From: Knufia peltigerae
Taxonomy: Eukaryota; Ascomycota; Eurotiomycetes; Chaetothyriales; Trichomeriaceae
DNA: 64,000 nt
Assembly (NCBI GenBank): GCA_030247855.1
Contig: JAPDRN010000057.1
Location: forward strand, 62,001-126,000
Reading direction: 5' to 3'
Positions within the stretch are counted from its first letter, which is position 1. Each line of letters begins with the position of its first letter. Below the pieces are notes generated by a model. It saw nothing but the letters and a program-made list of their open reading frames with translations. It did not search any database and was not told the origin of the DNA. The translations under genes and the position numbers were made by a program. Of the stretch, positions 47,256-56,087 are shown in pieces.

Positions 47256-49661
47256 GTGCATCGTTCGAAGCTGTCGCGTTCCATCCTCCTCGCCCTTGGT
47301 CTGGTCAGCGCAGGAGGCGCGATCGCTGCAGATGCCGGAACGGCAGACACCAGCAGCAGTGGCAACGCCGCTGCGCCCACCCAGCTCGATGCGATGCTGG
47401 TCACCGGTACCCGTGCCTCCAACCGCACCCAGTTTGAAACCCTGGCGCCGGTGGACGTGTTCACCAAGCAGGACATCCAGTCGGTCGATTCCACCGACCT
47501 GAAGGACGTGCTGGCGCAGCTGGTGCCTTCGTTCGTGGTGCAACGCCTGCCGATGGCCGATGGCCAGGTGTTCGTACGCCCGGCCACGCTGCGTGGCCTG
47601 TCGCCGGACCAGACGCTGGTGCTGGTCAACGGTCGCCGCTTCCATCGCAGTGCCCTGCTTGGCAATCGCGGCGCTCAGGCCGCCGACCTCGCGCAGATTC
47701 CGACCAGTGCCATCAAACGCATCGAAGTGCTGCGCGATGGCGCGTCGGCGCAGTACGGTTCGGACGCCATCGCTGGCGTCATCAACATCATCCTGGAAGA
47801 CAGCCCGGGCACCGAGATGACCGCCGGCTATTCGCAGTACGCGCAGGGCGATGGCGGCTCGCGCGACTTCAGTGCACGCACCGGCTGGGCGCTGGGGGAC
47901 TACGGCAGCCTGGCCCTGTTCGCCGAATCATCCAACTCCGATGCGACCTCGCGCACCCGCCAGCGTCCCGACGCCATCGCCTTCCAGGCCGCGCATCCGG
48001 AGCTGGATGTACCCAATCCGGTGCAGCGCTGGGGCCAGCCGGAGCTGGAAAGCCGCCGCGTGGGCTTCAACCTGAAGGCCAATGCCAGCGACACCCTGGA
48101 GCTGTATGCCTTTGGGCTGTACAGCCACAGCGAAGGCGTCAGTGATTTCAACTGGCGCAACCCCGATACCACCACCGGTGCGTACCGCACGACCAGCATC
48201 TTCCCGGGCTGGAACCTGCGTTCAATCTACCCGGTGGGCTTCAGCCCGCAGTACGGCAACACGCAGAACGACCTGCAGCTGGTCGCTGGCCTGCGCGGTG
48301 AGATCACCCCCAAGCTGCGCTGGGACCTGAGCGCCTCGTATGGCCGCAATGCCATCGACTACAGCCTGAAGAACTCGATCAACGCATCGCTGGGTCCCAA
48401 CAGTCCGACCGCATTCGATCTCGGTCGCCTGACCCAGACCGAGAAGAATGCCAATGCGGACTTCAACTACGAATGGGACGTGGCTGCGCTGTCGAAGCCG
48501 ATCAACGTCGCCTTCGGTGCCGAGTTCCGCCAGGAGACCTACGAGGTTCGTGCCGGTGATCCGGCCTCGTACGCGGTGGGCCCGGGCGCGGCGGCGGGGC
48601 TGGAAGCCAATTCCAACGGCGCGCCGGGTTTTTCGGCCAGCCAGGCCGGGCAGTGGAGCCAGCGCAGCAAGGCCGCCTACGTGGACATGGAAGTGCCGCT
48701 GGGCCAGCGCTGGAGCATCGGCGCGGCCGGTCGCTATGAAGACTTCTCCAGCTTCGGCAGCACGGTGGATGGCAAGCTGTCAGCACGCTTTGCAATCACC
48801 CCGGATGTTGCGTTGCGCGGCACCGTGTCCACCGGCTTCCGCGCACCGACGCCGGCCCAGCTCAATACCACCAGCACTACCCAGGGCCTGGACACGCGCA
48901 CGCTGCAGATTTTCACCAGCGGCCGCCTGTCGCCGACCGATCCGTTGGCGCAGCTGCTCGGTGCCAAGCCGCTCACCCCGGAAGAATCGCGCACCGCCTC
49001 GCTGGGCCTGACCTGGCGCACCGACATCGGCCTGTCCGGTTCGGTGGATGTCTACCGGATCACGCTCAGCGACCGCTTCAGCCAGTCGGCCAGCTTCGCC
49101 ATTCCGGCCGGCACGCCGAACCCGCTGGGCTATACCTCGGTGAACTACTTCACCAACGATTTCGACACCACCACCACCGGCGTGGATGTGGTCGGCAACT
49201 ACCTGCGCGACCTCAGCGCCGGGCGGATGACGCTGACGCTGGCTTACAACTACAACCAGACCCGCGTCGACAACGGCAGCACCTCGGTGGCCACCAACGA
49301 AACCCAGCGCGTGCTGTTCGAAGACCGCCTGCCCGAGCACAAGGGCAGCTTCACCGGCAGCTGGGACGTCGGCGCCTGGTCGTTGATGGCACGCGTGCGC
49401 TATTACGGCAAGTGGACCGACTCCACCGGCAATGCGACCGGCGACATCTACCAGCAGTTCGGCGCAATGACCTTCCTGGATCTGGCCGTGGGCTACCGCA
49501 TCAACGAACACCACAGCCTGCGCGTGGGCGCAGACAACGTGTTCGACCGTTACCCGGACGAAGCGACCTTCCAGGCCAGCCGTGGCCTGATCTATTCCCG
49601 TAATGCGCCGTACGACACCGATGGTGCGAATGTGTACGCACAGTACCGGCTGACCTTCTGA
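47256..49661 (+). CDS. TonB-dependent receptor
   Basis: 801 residues from a GTG at 47256, with GGAG at 47245; the frame extends a further seven codons. A signal peptide ends about GAIAADA. The TonB-box-like LDAMLVTGTRASNR precedes a plug (FTKQDIQSVDSTDLKDVLAQL, RGLSPDQTLVLVNGRR, RIEVLRDGASAQYGSDAIAGVINI) and a barrel ending YAQYRLTF with the typical terminal Phe. Smaller than the receptor at 17683 and of a different subgroup. The stop codon overlaps the start of the PLP enzyme gene (ATGA), so receptor and enzyme are translationally coupled, suggesting the enzyme processes the imported compound. Confidence 0.9.
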   Translation: MHRSKLSRSILLALGLVSAGGAIAADAGTADTSSSGNAAAPTQLDAMLVTGTRASNRTQFETLAPVDVFTKQDIQSVDSTDLKDVLAQLVPSFVVQRLPMADGQVFVRPATLRGLSPDQTLVLVNGRRFHRSALLGNRGAQAADLAQIPTSAIKRIEVLRDGASAQYGSDAIAGVINIILEDSPGTEMTAGYSQYAQGDGGSRDFSARTGWALGDYGSLALFAESSNSDATSRTRQRPDAIAFQAAHPELDVPNPVQRWGQPELESRRVGFNLKANASDTLELYAFGLYSHSEGVSDFNWRNPDTTTGAYRTTSIFPGWNLRSIYPVGFSPQYGNTQNDLQLVAGLRGEITPKLRWDLSASYGRNAIDYSLKNSINASLGPNSPTAFDLGRLTQTEKNANADFNYEWDVAALSKPINVAFGAEFRQETYEVRAGDPASYAVGPGAAAGLEANSNGAPGFSASQAGQWSQRSKAAYVDMEVPLGQRWSIGAAGRYEDFSSFGSTVDGKLSARFAITPDVALRGTVSTGFRAPTPAQLNTTSTTQGLDTRTLQIFTSGRLSPTDPLAQLLGAKPLTPEESRTASLGLTWRTDIGLSGSVDVYRITLSDRFSQSASFAIPAGTPNPLGYTSVNYFTNDFDTTTTGVDVVGNYLRDLSAGRMTLTLAYNYNQTRVDNGSTSVATNETQRVLFEDRLPEHKGSFTGSWDVGAWSLMARVRYYGKWTDSTGNATGDIYQQFGAMTFLDLAVGYRINEHHSLRVGADNVFDRYPDEATFQASRGLIYSRNAPYDTDGANVYAQYRLTF

Positions 49662-50962
49662 TGGACGGCCGCCGTCGTTCCCTGCTGCGTGCCGGCGCGC
49701 TGCTGCCGGCCGCTGCGGCGTTGTCTTCACTGCCTGCCGCAGGCGTCGCGCGTTACGCTGGGCCCATGCAGATTCCCGCAACGACCGTGGCGCCGGACGT
49801 GCTGGCCCGCGACGAAGGCTACTGGGCCACCGTGGCCAGCCACTTCGACATCACCGATGAAGTGAACCACCTGGAAAACGGCTACTGGGGCGCGATGGGC
49901 AGGGAGACCCTGGCCAGCTACCAGCGGCACACCGCCGAAGTGAATCGCGGCAACGCCTGGTACGGCCGACACGCGTTCCCGACGCAGTACATGGCGGTGC
50001 ACCGGCAGGTGGCTGACATGCTCGGTGTCGGCGCGGATGAGATCGCACTGACCCGCGGCGCGACCGAAGCGATGCTGGCGCTGATCGGTGGCTACAACCG
50101 GCTGGCCGCGGGCGACCAGGTGCTGTACGCCGACATCGACTACGACAGCATGATCAATGCAATGCGCTGGTTGCAGCAGCGTCGTGGCGTGCAGGTAGAG
50201 CGCATCGCATTGCCGGCGGTGCCAAGCCGTGAGCAGATCCTGCAGGCCTACGATGACGCATTCGCGCGCCTGCCGCGCCTGAAACTGGTGCTGCTGACCC
50301 AGGTCAGCCACCGCCATGGGCTGGTGCTGCCGGTGGCGGAGCTCGCCGAGCGTGCGCGGGCACGCGGCATCGATGTGATTGTTGACGCCGCACATGGCTT
50401 TGGCCAGATCGACTACGCGGTGCCGAACCTGAAGGCCGATTTCGTTGGCATCAACCTGCACAAGTGGATCGGCGCACCGGTGGGCGTGGGCGCGATGTAC
50501 GTGCGCAAAGGACGCGTGGCCGACCTGGATCCGTACATGGGTGAGACCGACGACGGCCGCGTGGGCAGCCGCGTGCACACCGGCACGGTCAACTTCGCTG
50601 CCTATCTGGCGCTGCCCGAGGCCATCGCATTGCACCAGCGCATCGGTGCAGCCAACAAGCAGGCGCGCCTGCGTTACCTGCGCGAGCGGTGGACGGTGCC
50701 AGCGCGACAGATGGCGCATATCGAGGTGCTGTCGTCGCCGGATCCGGCATTGGCCAGTGCATTGGCCAGCTTCCGCCTGCGTGGCCATGCCTCGGTGGAA
50801 CAGAACCAGGCACTGCAGAAGCGTCTGCTGGATGAGCATCGGATATTCACCACGCATCGCGATGGTCTGGACTCCGGCGCCTGCGTGCGGGTGACGCCGT
50901 CGGTGTTCACCCGACCCGCGCAGATGGATGCGCTGGTGCAGGCGCTGGCCGCGCTGGCCTGA
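49661..50962 (+). CDS. Exported class-V aminotransferase-fold PLP enzyme (isopenicillin N epimerase-like)
   Basis: 433 residues. The N terminus RRRSLLRAGALLPAAAALS is a twin-arginine-like signal, suggesting export after cofactor insertion. The PLP fold is clear: TRGATEAM (cofactor phosphate region), DAAHGFG (Asp contacting the ring) and NLHKWIGAP with the Schiff-base Lys at about 268, followed by GVGAMYVRKGR. It belongs to the class V aminotransferase/cysteine desulfurase/isopenicillin-N-epimerase group. The reaction is unknown. Its ATG overlaps the receptor stop. A second possible start (MQIPATTV, codon 36) would remove the signal and make it cytoplasmic; the overlap favours the long form. 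Confidence 0.83.
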   Translation: MDGRRRSLLRAGALLPAAAALSSLPAAGVARYAGPMQIPATTVAPDVLARDEGYWATVASHFDITDEVNHLENGYWGAMGRETLASYQRHTAEVNRGNAWYGRHAFPTQYMAVHRQVADMLGVGADEIALTRGATEAMLALIGGYNRLAAGDQVLYADIDYDSMINAMRWLQQRRGVQVERIALPAVPSREQILQAYDDAFARLPRLKLVLLTQVSHRHGLVLPVAELAERARARGIDVIVDAAHGFGQIDYAVPNLKADFVGINLHKWIGAPVGVGAMYVRKGRVADLDPYMGETDDGRVGSRVHTGTVNFAAYLALPEAIALHQRIGAANKQARLRYLRERWTVPARQMAHIEVLSSPDPALASALASFRLRGHASVEQNQALQKRLLDEHRIFTTHRDGLDSGACVRVTPSVFTRPAQMDALVQALAALA

Positions 50963-50977
50963 AATCCCGCCGATTTG

Positions 50978-51052
50978 GTAGATGCCAACCTAGGTTGGCA
51001 ACGCATCCACGCATGGCGTGAACGGGCATTGCCAACCAAGGTTGGCATCTAC
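50978..51052. repeat. SMAG-type repeat pair between convergent genes
   Basis: GTAGATGCCAACCTAGGTTG begins at 50978 (to 51000), and the inverted partner 51030-51052 ends in CTAC. The internal palindrome is TGCCAACC/GGTTGGCA, a third sequence class in the window. It lies between the 3' ends of the exported PLP gene and the convergent MocR-type regulator, a position compatible with transcription termination. Confidence 0.83.
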
Positions 51053-51104
51053 CGAATACCGAAACAGGTCCAGTAGATCCACGCCATGCGTGGATGCTCT
51101 CCGC

Positions 51105-52634
51105 CTACCGCTCGATCGCCGGCAACGCGTCGGACAACAACAACCGATCGATCCGCCGCAGCGCGTTCTCCAGTTGCCGCCGGTCCGCAGCCAATCCCAA
51201 CGACAACCGCACCCCGCTCGCGAACGCTGCGCCCGGCGGACAGAACGCCGATGAAGGCGCGATCGCCAGTCCCTGCAGCTGCGCCGTACGCACCAGCGTG
51301 GTGTCTGTCCATGGCGCTGGCACCCGGCACCATGCATGCAGCCCATCGGCGCGCTCCAGCAGTGAGGGCGCCAGCAGATACCGCGCCATCCGTGTACGCT
51401 CACGCGCTTCCTCGCGCACCTGCACCAGCAGTGTCTGCGCCGAGCCATCCAGCAGCAGCTGGCTGGCCAGCGCGGATACCAGCGGATGGCCCATCAACCG
51501 CGTGGCGCGCAGTGCGGCAGCCATCGCCTCGGCGTGGGGGGCGCTCGGGCATTGCACAAACGCGGTACGCAGGCCGGGGCTGATTACCTTCGACAGCGTG
51601 GCCACATGGAATACGTGCCGGGGCGCCAATGTCGCCAGCGGAATGGGCGCGGTGACGGCCAGATGCCAGTACGGATCGTCCTCGATCGCCAGCAGGCCTT
51701 CGCGCTCCAGCACCCGCGCCAGCGCCTCGCGCCGCGGGGTGGGCACGGTCAGCGCCGTCGGGTTCTGGCAGGTGGGGTTGAGGTAGACCAGACGCGCGCC
51801 ACATTCCCGCGCCTGGCGTGCCAGCGCCTCCGGGCACATGCCCTGTTCGTCGCCCTCCACCGTGACCAGCCGCCGCCCCAGTGCCGCAGCCGCCTGCAGC
51901 AGGCCCGGATACACCAAGCGGTCGCAGAGGATCGCATCGCCCTCGCGTCCCTGGCTGAGCAGGATCGCCGCCAGCGCCACCTGCGCGCCTTCGGTCAGCA
52001 GCAGGCGCGTGTCGTCCACCGTGCCCAGCATCGGCTGCAACCAGCGCGCCGCCGCGTGGCGATCGGTCGGGTTGCCACCGCCGAGGTGATAGGTCATCAG
52101 GTTCGGCGCATTGCTGCGCGCGAGCACCGCCGCTGCGCCTCGACGCAGCATGTCCGCCAGTGCGTCGGCGTCGGGTACCGGCGGCACGTTCATGCTGAGA
52201 TCGACGGCCTGGTCAAAACCCGCCTTTGGCGGCGCGATGAAGCTGCCTTGCGGACCACGTGCTTCGATCAGTCCACGCTTGCGGGCTTCATCGAACGCAC
52301 GGGTCACCGTGGTCAGATCCACGCCCAGCTGCTGCGCCAGTGCGCGCTGCGAGGGCAGCCGTTGCCCTGGCGCAAGGCCGCCGCGATTGATGGTGCGTTC
52401 CAGCGTGTTGACGATGCGCAGGTAGATCGGACCGCTGTGCACGTGCACGTCCTGCACCCAGCCCAGCCCTGCGACGCCAGGCCCTGCGACATCGGGTCGC
52501 GGCATGTACGGAGGATGTCGGGGCGTATCGTTGCTTCCAACGGCGGGAGCCTGTCCATAACCATCGGTCGGTTCGGACAGGTGACCGCCGTTGTTGTTTG
52601 TGGCGGCTGCGCCAGCCAGCGTCGATGATGTCAT
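51105..52634 (-). CDS. MocR/PdxR-family regulator (GntR HTH plus aminotransferase domain), first
   Basis: 509 residues. After a variable N-terminal tail (about 60 residues), a GntR winged helix lies at about 68-135 (IYLRIVNTLERTINRGGLAPGQRLPSQRALAQQLGVDLTTVTRAFDEA-type sequence). The fold-type I aminotransferase domain follows, with NPTCQNPT, IEDDPYW and TLSKVISPGLR carrying the probable PLP-Lys. MocR proteins are PLP-binding transcription factors controlling amino-acid or vitamin B6 genes. The start ATG at 52634 follows GAGGA that overlaps the stop of the preceding thioredoxin-like gene (TGAGGA), so translation is coupled. It is the last gene of the regulator/thioredoxin operon. Confidence 0.88.
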   Translation of the reverse strand: MTSSTLAGAAATNNNGGHLSEPTDGYGQAPAVGSNDTPRHPPYMPRPDVAGPGVAGLGWVQDVHVHSGPIYLRIVNTLERTINRGGLAPGQRLPSQRALAQQLGVDLTTVTRAFDEARKRGLIEARGPQGSFIAPPKAGFDQAVDLSMNVPPVPDADALADMLRRGAAAVLARSNAPNLMTYHLGGGNPTDRHAAARWLQPMLGTVDDTRLLLTEGAQVALAAILLSQGREGDAILCDRLVYPGLLQAAAALGRRLVTVEGDEQGMCPEALARQARECGARLVYLNPTCQNPTALTVPTPRREALARVLEREGLLAIEDDPYWHLAVTAPIPLATLAPRHVFHVATLSKVISPGLRTAFVQCPSAPHAEAMAAALRATRLMGHPLVSALASQLLLDGSAQTLLVQVREEARERTRMARYLLAPSLLERADGLHAWCRVPAPWTDTTLVRTAQLQGLAIAPSSAFCPPGAAFASGVRLSLGLAADRRQLENALRRIDRLLLSDALPAIER

Positions 52635-52643
52635 CGCGCGTCC

Positions 52644-53246
52644 TCAGCGCTGGGCCTGCCAGGGGCAGTAGCAGCCCACGGCAAGCAGTCCTTTCGGGCG
52701 CACGGTTTCCCCGCGCACCAGTTTGTCCAGCAGCGGTTCGACGAAGCTGTTGGCCGAATTGCAGACCATGCCGATGCTGTACGGGCCGGCATAGGCCAGG
52801 TGGCCCTGGCGGTCCCAGATCGCCACCGCCGGGCTGGCCGGAATGTTCTCGATGCCGTCGATGGTCGGCAGGTTGATCACCTTGTTGCGCAGCGGTTCGG
52901 GCAGTTCACCTTGGGTGCCGGGGCGGCGGATCGCATAGAAGTCGATGCCGGCGCGGCGGTACATGCTGATCAGGTAGCTCAGGTGCGCGCCGGTTTCCCG
53001 GTTGCACACGCCGCAGGCCGGGTCCCAGAAATGCACCACGCGGATGCGGCCGGTGTCGCCGGCCAGTTCCGCCGGCAACCGCAGCTGCGAGTCATCGAAG
53101 ACAACGGCCTGTTCGGCGAACGTGGACTGCTCGCCATAGCCGAAGTACTGCCACAGGGCCGCCGCCACGCCGGCCATGAACAGGCAGGCGAGGGCGATCA
53201 TCACCGGCAGCATCGAACGGCGTGGGCGCGGCGCGGCTGCGCCCAT
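52644..53246 (-). CDS. Thioredoxin-fold membrane-anchored protein (DUF6436-like)
   Basis: 200 residues from the ATG at 53246. One membrane helix (MLPVMIALACLFMAGVAAALW) anchors a periplasmic domain. The thioredoxin-like segment VVHFWDPACGVCNRE has a CGVC motif, then AGIDFYAIRRPG and a cis-Pro-like IPASPAVAIWD. Two further Cys occur near the end (GMVCNSANS, VGCYCPW). It may act as a disulfide reductase or isomerase of the periplasm. Its start overlaps the stop of the small gene upstream by one base (TGATG). Lying between two MocR regulators is unusual for a redox protein. Confidence 0.82.
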   Translation of the reverse strand: MGAAAPRPRRSMLPVMIALACLFMAGVAAALWQYFGYGEQSTFAEQAVVFDDSQLRLPAELAGDTGRIRVVHFWDPACGVCNRETGAHLSYLISMYRRAGIDFYAIRRPGTQGELPEPLRNKVINLPTIDGIENIPASPAVAIWDRQGHLAYAGPYSIGMVCNSANSFVEPLLDKLVRGETVRPKGLLAVGCYCPWQAQR

Positions 53247-53506
53247 CAGGAGCCGTCCGCGCCGAACTTGTGCACGTACTGCTTGCGCATCTCGCGGCAG
53301 GAGTCGGCCTGGGCGCGGCGCTGGATCTCGCTGCGCGCCGCGTCCTCGCTGCGTTGCAGGCACTGTTCGATGGCGTGGCGCTCGGCGGCCTGCACATCCA
53401 CGGTCTGCGGTTGCAGGCAGACCCAGGCCAGGGCGGCCAGCATCAGCACGACGAAGCCGCCGCAGCCGGCCATCACCAGGTGGAACTTCAGTTTGTCGGC
53501 GGCCAT
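53246..53506 (-). CDS. Small single-helix membrane protein with Cys-rich periplasmic tail
   Basis: 86 residues from the ATG at 53506 with AAGGA about 10 bp upstream; an in-frame GTG at 53515 is possible. One hydrophobic helix (LVMAGCGGFVVLMLAALAWVCL) precedes a helical polar tail with Cys in QCLQRSE and DSCREM. No family recognised. The single-base overlap with the thioredoxin-fold gene implies joint translation; it may be a partner or substrate of that protein. A perfect CATACAAGAT palindrome lies just upstream. Confidence 0.72.
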   Translation of the reverse strand: MAADKLKFHLVMAGCGGFVVLMLAALAWVCLQPQTVDVQAAERHAIEQCLQRSEDAARSEIQRRAQADSCREMRKQYVHKFGADGS

Positions 53507-53534
53507 CTGCGGCACATCCTTCGTCCATACATTA

Positions 53535-53557
53535 CATACAAGATATCATCTTGTATG
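53535..53557. promoter_or_regulatory. Operator palindrome upstream of the thioredoxin-fold operon
   Basis: CATACAAGAT (53535-53544) and ATCTTGTATG (53548-53557) form a perfect 10-bp inverted repeat with a 3-bp centre, in a 71-bp AT-rich gap between the second MocR gene and the small membrane gene. Extra CCATAC and GTATGG half-sites flank it. The same CATACAA/TTGTATG arms recur at 55029-55053 before the second MocR gene. Confidence 0.65.
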
Positions 53558-53577
53558 GGTATGGCCCACGGGATGGC

Positions 53578-54993
53578 TCAGACGATCGCCGAATGCCGCG
53601 CGTCAGGCGCCTCGGACAGAATCTCATTCAGCTTGGCCAGCGCGCCCGCCAAGGCCTCCTGATCCACGGCACCGCCCAGCGACAGGCGGATGGCGTTGCC
53701 CGGTGGCGGTTCCTCCACGCTGAAGGCGTCGGAGCTGGCAATGCCCAGGCCCTGTTCCTGCGCGGCCTGGATCAAGCGGTACTGGTCCAGCCGCGGCGGC
53801 AACGGCAGCCACACATGCAGGCCGGCCGGATGGGCCTGACGGCGCGCGGGCAGGTAGCGGGCGGCGATGGCCTGGCGCTCGCGCAGTTCCTGCTGGAAGC
53901 GCTGCACCATTGCCTGCGCCTGGCCGGTGCGGATCCAGTGCGAGGCCACGGCCACCATCGACTGGGTGGGCATCAGCGCGATCGCGCGCAGGGCGTCCAG
54001 CACCGGCTCCATCGGCTCGCCGCCCGGCACCACCAGGTAGGCCGTGCGCAGGCCCGGAGCCAAGCACTTGGACAGGGTGGAGATGTAGTAGACCGGGCAG
54101 CCACCGTCGGCCAGCGCGGCCAGCGGCGGGGCGGCATCGCCGGCCAGCAGCCAGTAGGGATCGTCCTCGACCACGGTCAGTTCGTGCCGCCGCGCGACCG
54201 CCAGCAGGGCCTGCCGGCGCTGCGCGGACATCGTCGCCGTGGTCGGGTTCTGGATGGTCGGCACCAGGTACAGCAGGCGTGGCCGACGCAGCTGGCAGGC
54301 CTCTTCCAGCGCATCGGGCAGCATGCCCTCGGCGTCCATCGCCACCGGCACCACGCCCCGCTGCAGCACCCGCGCGGCGGCCAGCAGGCCGGGGTAGGTC
54401 AATTGCTCGGCGGCGATCAGTTCGCCCGGCTGGGTGCGGGCCAGGATCAGTGCGCACAGCGCAGTCTGCGCGCCGGGGCAGATCACCACCCGGTCGGCGC
54501 CCACCGGGCCCAGCACCGGCGCCAGCCATTGCACGGCCGCAGCGCGGTCGTCGCGGCTGCCGGCGCCGACGTGGTAGCTCATCAGCTCGCCCTGGCCCAA
54601 CTGCTGACCCAGGTGCTGGAAACCGGCCTCCATGCCCTGTGCGAACGGCGCGCTGCCCAGCAGCGGCGGGATGTTCATGCTCAGGTCGACCGAAGTGCTG
54701 CGGTTGCCGGCGGACATCGCAATGAAGGTGCCGCCGGCCCCCTGTGCATCCAGCAGCCCGGCCTGGCGCAGTTCGGCGAAGGCGCGGGTGACCGTGGTCA
54801 GGTCCACGCCCACCTGCTGGGCCAGGTCGCGCTGCGGTGGCAGGCGGTCGCCCGGGCGCAGCACGCCATCGTCCACCGCCTCGCGCACCTGCTGGGCGAT
54901 CTGCAGGTACAGCGGTCCTGCGCCCTCACGGAAGGGGCGAACCCAGGTGCGGTTGGGGTGTTTCAGGCGGCGGCCGGCAGCAGGAGGCGTCAT
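53578..54993 (-). CDS. MocR/PdxR-family regulator, second
   Basis: 471 residues from the ATG at 54993 (MTPPAAGRRLK); 13 upstream codons also read open but cover the operator region. The GntR winged helix (about 27-90) includes YLQIAQQVREAVDDGVLRPGDRLPPQRDLA and GVDLTTVTRAF. The aminotransferase domain has PTIQNPTT, VEDDPYW and TLSKCLAPGLRTAY with the PLP-Lys. It is clearly paralogous to the regulator at 51105. It lies first in the minus-strand order MocR-small membrane protein-thioredoxin fold-MocR. A CATACAA palindrome precedes its own gene and another precedes the operon that follows, suggesting autoregulation plus control of the redox genes. Confidence 0.9.
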   Translation of the reverse strand: MTPPAAGRRLKHPNRTWVRPFREGAGPLYLQIAQQVREAVDDGVLRPGDRLPPQRDLAQQVGVDLTTVTRAFAELRQAGLLDAQGAGGTFIAMSAGNRSTSVDLSMNIPPLLGSAPFAQGMEAGFQHLGQQLGQGELMSYHVGAGSRDDRAAAVQWLAPVLGPVGADRVVICPGAQTALCALILARTQPGELIAAEQLTYPGLLAAARVLQRGVVPVAMDAEGMLPDALEEACQLRRPRLLYLVPTIQNPTTATMSAQRRQALLAVARRHELTVVEDDPYWLLAGDAAPPLAALADGGCPVYYISTLSKCLAPGLRTAYLVVPGGEPMEPVLDALRAIALMPTQSMVAVASHWIRTGQAQAMVQRFQQELRERQAIAARYLPARRQAHPAGLHVWLPLPPRLDQYRLIQAAQEQGLGIASSDAFSVEEPPPGNAIRLSLGGAVDQEALAGALAKLNEILSEAPDARHSAIV

Positions 54994-55028
54994 CGGTCGG
55001 ATTTTTCCATACGTACAGATGCACAGGT

Positions 55029-55053
55029 CCATACAATGCTGTATCTTGTATGG
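55029..55053. promoter_or_regulatory. Operator palindrome upstream of the second MocR gene
   Basis: CCATACAA (55029-55036) and TTGTATGG (55046-55053) form a perfect 8-bp inverted repeat with a 9-bp spacer; the right half extends to ATCTTGTATGGG, which also occurs at 53548-53559. It lies 36 bp upstream of the regulator start and 124 bp upstream of divergent cyoA. Confidence 0.65.
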
Positions 55054-55176
55054 GCTTGATTGGAGTGGCTCGCCTGCTTGTAGGCGACCTCGTACCCACA
55101 GTGTAGCCGCTCCACGCCCGGGCGCTGCGCGCAGGCGAGCCGGTCAAGCGCGCATCTTCAACAGGGTTGACCTCCA

Positions 55177-56082
55177 ATGAATATCTGCTGGAACCGCATC
55201 CGCCTGGCGCTGGTCGCCCTGGCCTGCATCGCCCTGACGGGCTGCGATTGGGTGCTGCTGGATTCGAAGGGCATGGTCGGGATCGCACAGCGCGACCTGA
55301 TCCTGATCTGCATCGGCCTGATGCTGATCGTCGTCGTGCCGGCCATCGTGCTGACCTTCGTGTTCGCCTGGCGCTTCCGCGCCGGCAATACCAAAGCGAA
55401 GTACACACCGGACTGGTCACACTCCACCAAGGTGGAAGTGGTGGTCTGGGGCGTGCCGTTGCTGATCATTGCGGTGCTGGCGGTGATCGTGTGGAAGTCC
55501 ACCCACGAGCTCGATCCGTACAAGCCGCTGGACGTGGCCGGCGAACCGCTGCACGTGGACGTGATCGCCACCGACTGGAAGTGGGTGTTCGTGTACCCGG
55601 ACCTGGGCATCGCCACCGTCAACCAGCTCAACTTCCCGGCCAACCGTGCGCTGGCGTTCAACATCACCTCCAACTCGACGATGAACACCTTCTTCATCCC
55701 GCAGCTGGGTGGACAGATCTACGCGATGGCCGGCATGCGCACGCAGCTGCACCTGATCGCCAACGAGCCCGGCCAGTTCCGTGGCATGTCCGGCAACTAC
55801 AGCGGCCATGGCTTCTCGAACATGAAGTTCATCGCCACCGCCAGCAGCAACGAAGACTTCGATCGCTGGGTGGCCGAAGTTCGCAGCGCGCCGGATGCAC
55901 TCAGCTTCGCGCAGTTCAAGGCGCTGGCCGCACCGTCCAAGAACGCGCCGGTTCAGCACTTCTCCAGCGTTGAACCGCTGCTGTTCAAGAAAGTCATCGA
56001 CCAGTTCATCGGCGTCGGTGAGAACACCGCTGCTGCGGCCCCGGCCGGTACGGCCGCCGGTGCCCAGGTTTCCCAGGAGTAA
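55177..56082 (+). CDS. cyoA: Cytochrome bo3 quinol oxidase subunit II (CyoA)
   Basis: 301 residues with a lipoprotein signal (LTGC, Cys about 24) and two membrane helices. The periplasmic cupredoxin domain contains VIATDWKWVFVYP and SNSTMNTFFIPQLGGQIYAMAGM. At the CuA site of cytochrome c oxidases, this protein has GNYSGHGFSNMKF with none of the two Cys ligands, as in E. coli CyoA. It is therefore a quinol oxidase subunit. The order cyoABCD follows without gaps, then an SCO gene. A MocR gene lies divergently, 183 bp away; control by that regulator is possible but not shown. Confidence 0.95.
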   Translation: MNICWNRIRLALVALACIALTGCDWVLLDSKGMVGIAQRDLILICIGLMLIVVVPAIVLTFVFAWRFRAGNTKAKYTPDWSHSTKVEVVVWGVPLLIIAVLAVIVWKSTHELDPYKPLDVAGEPLHVDVIATDWKWVFVYPDLGIATVNQLNFPANRALAFNITSNSTMNTFFIPQLGGQIYAMAGMRTQLHLIANEPGQFRGMSGNYSGHGFSNMKFIATASSNEDFDRWVAEVRSAPDALSFAQFKALAAPSKNAPVQHFSSVEPLLFKKVIDQFIGVGENTAAAAPAGTAAGAQVSQE

Positions 56083-56087
56083 CGAAC

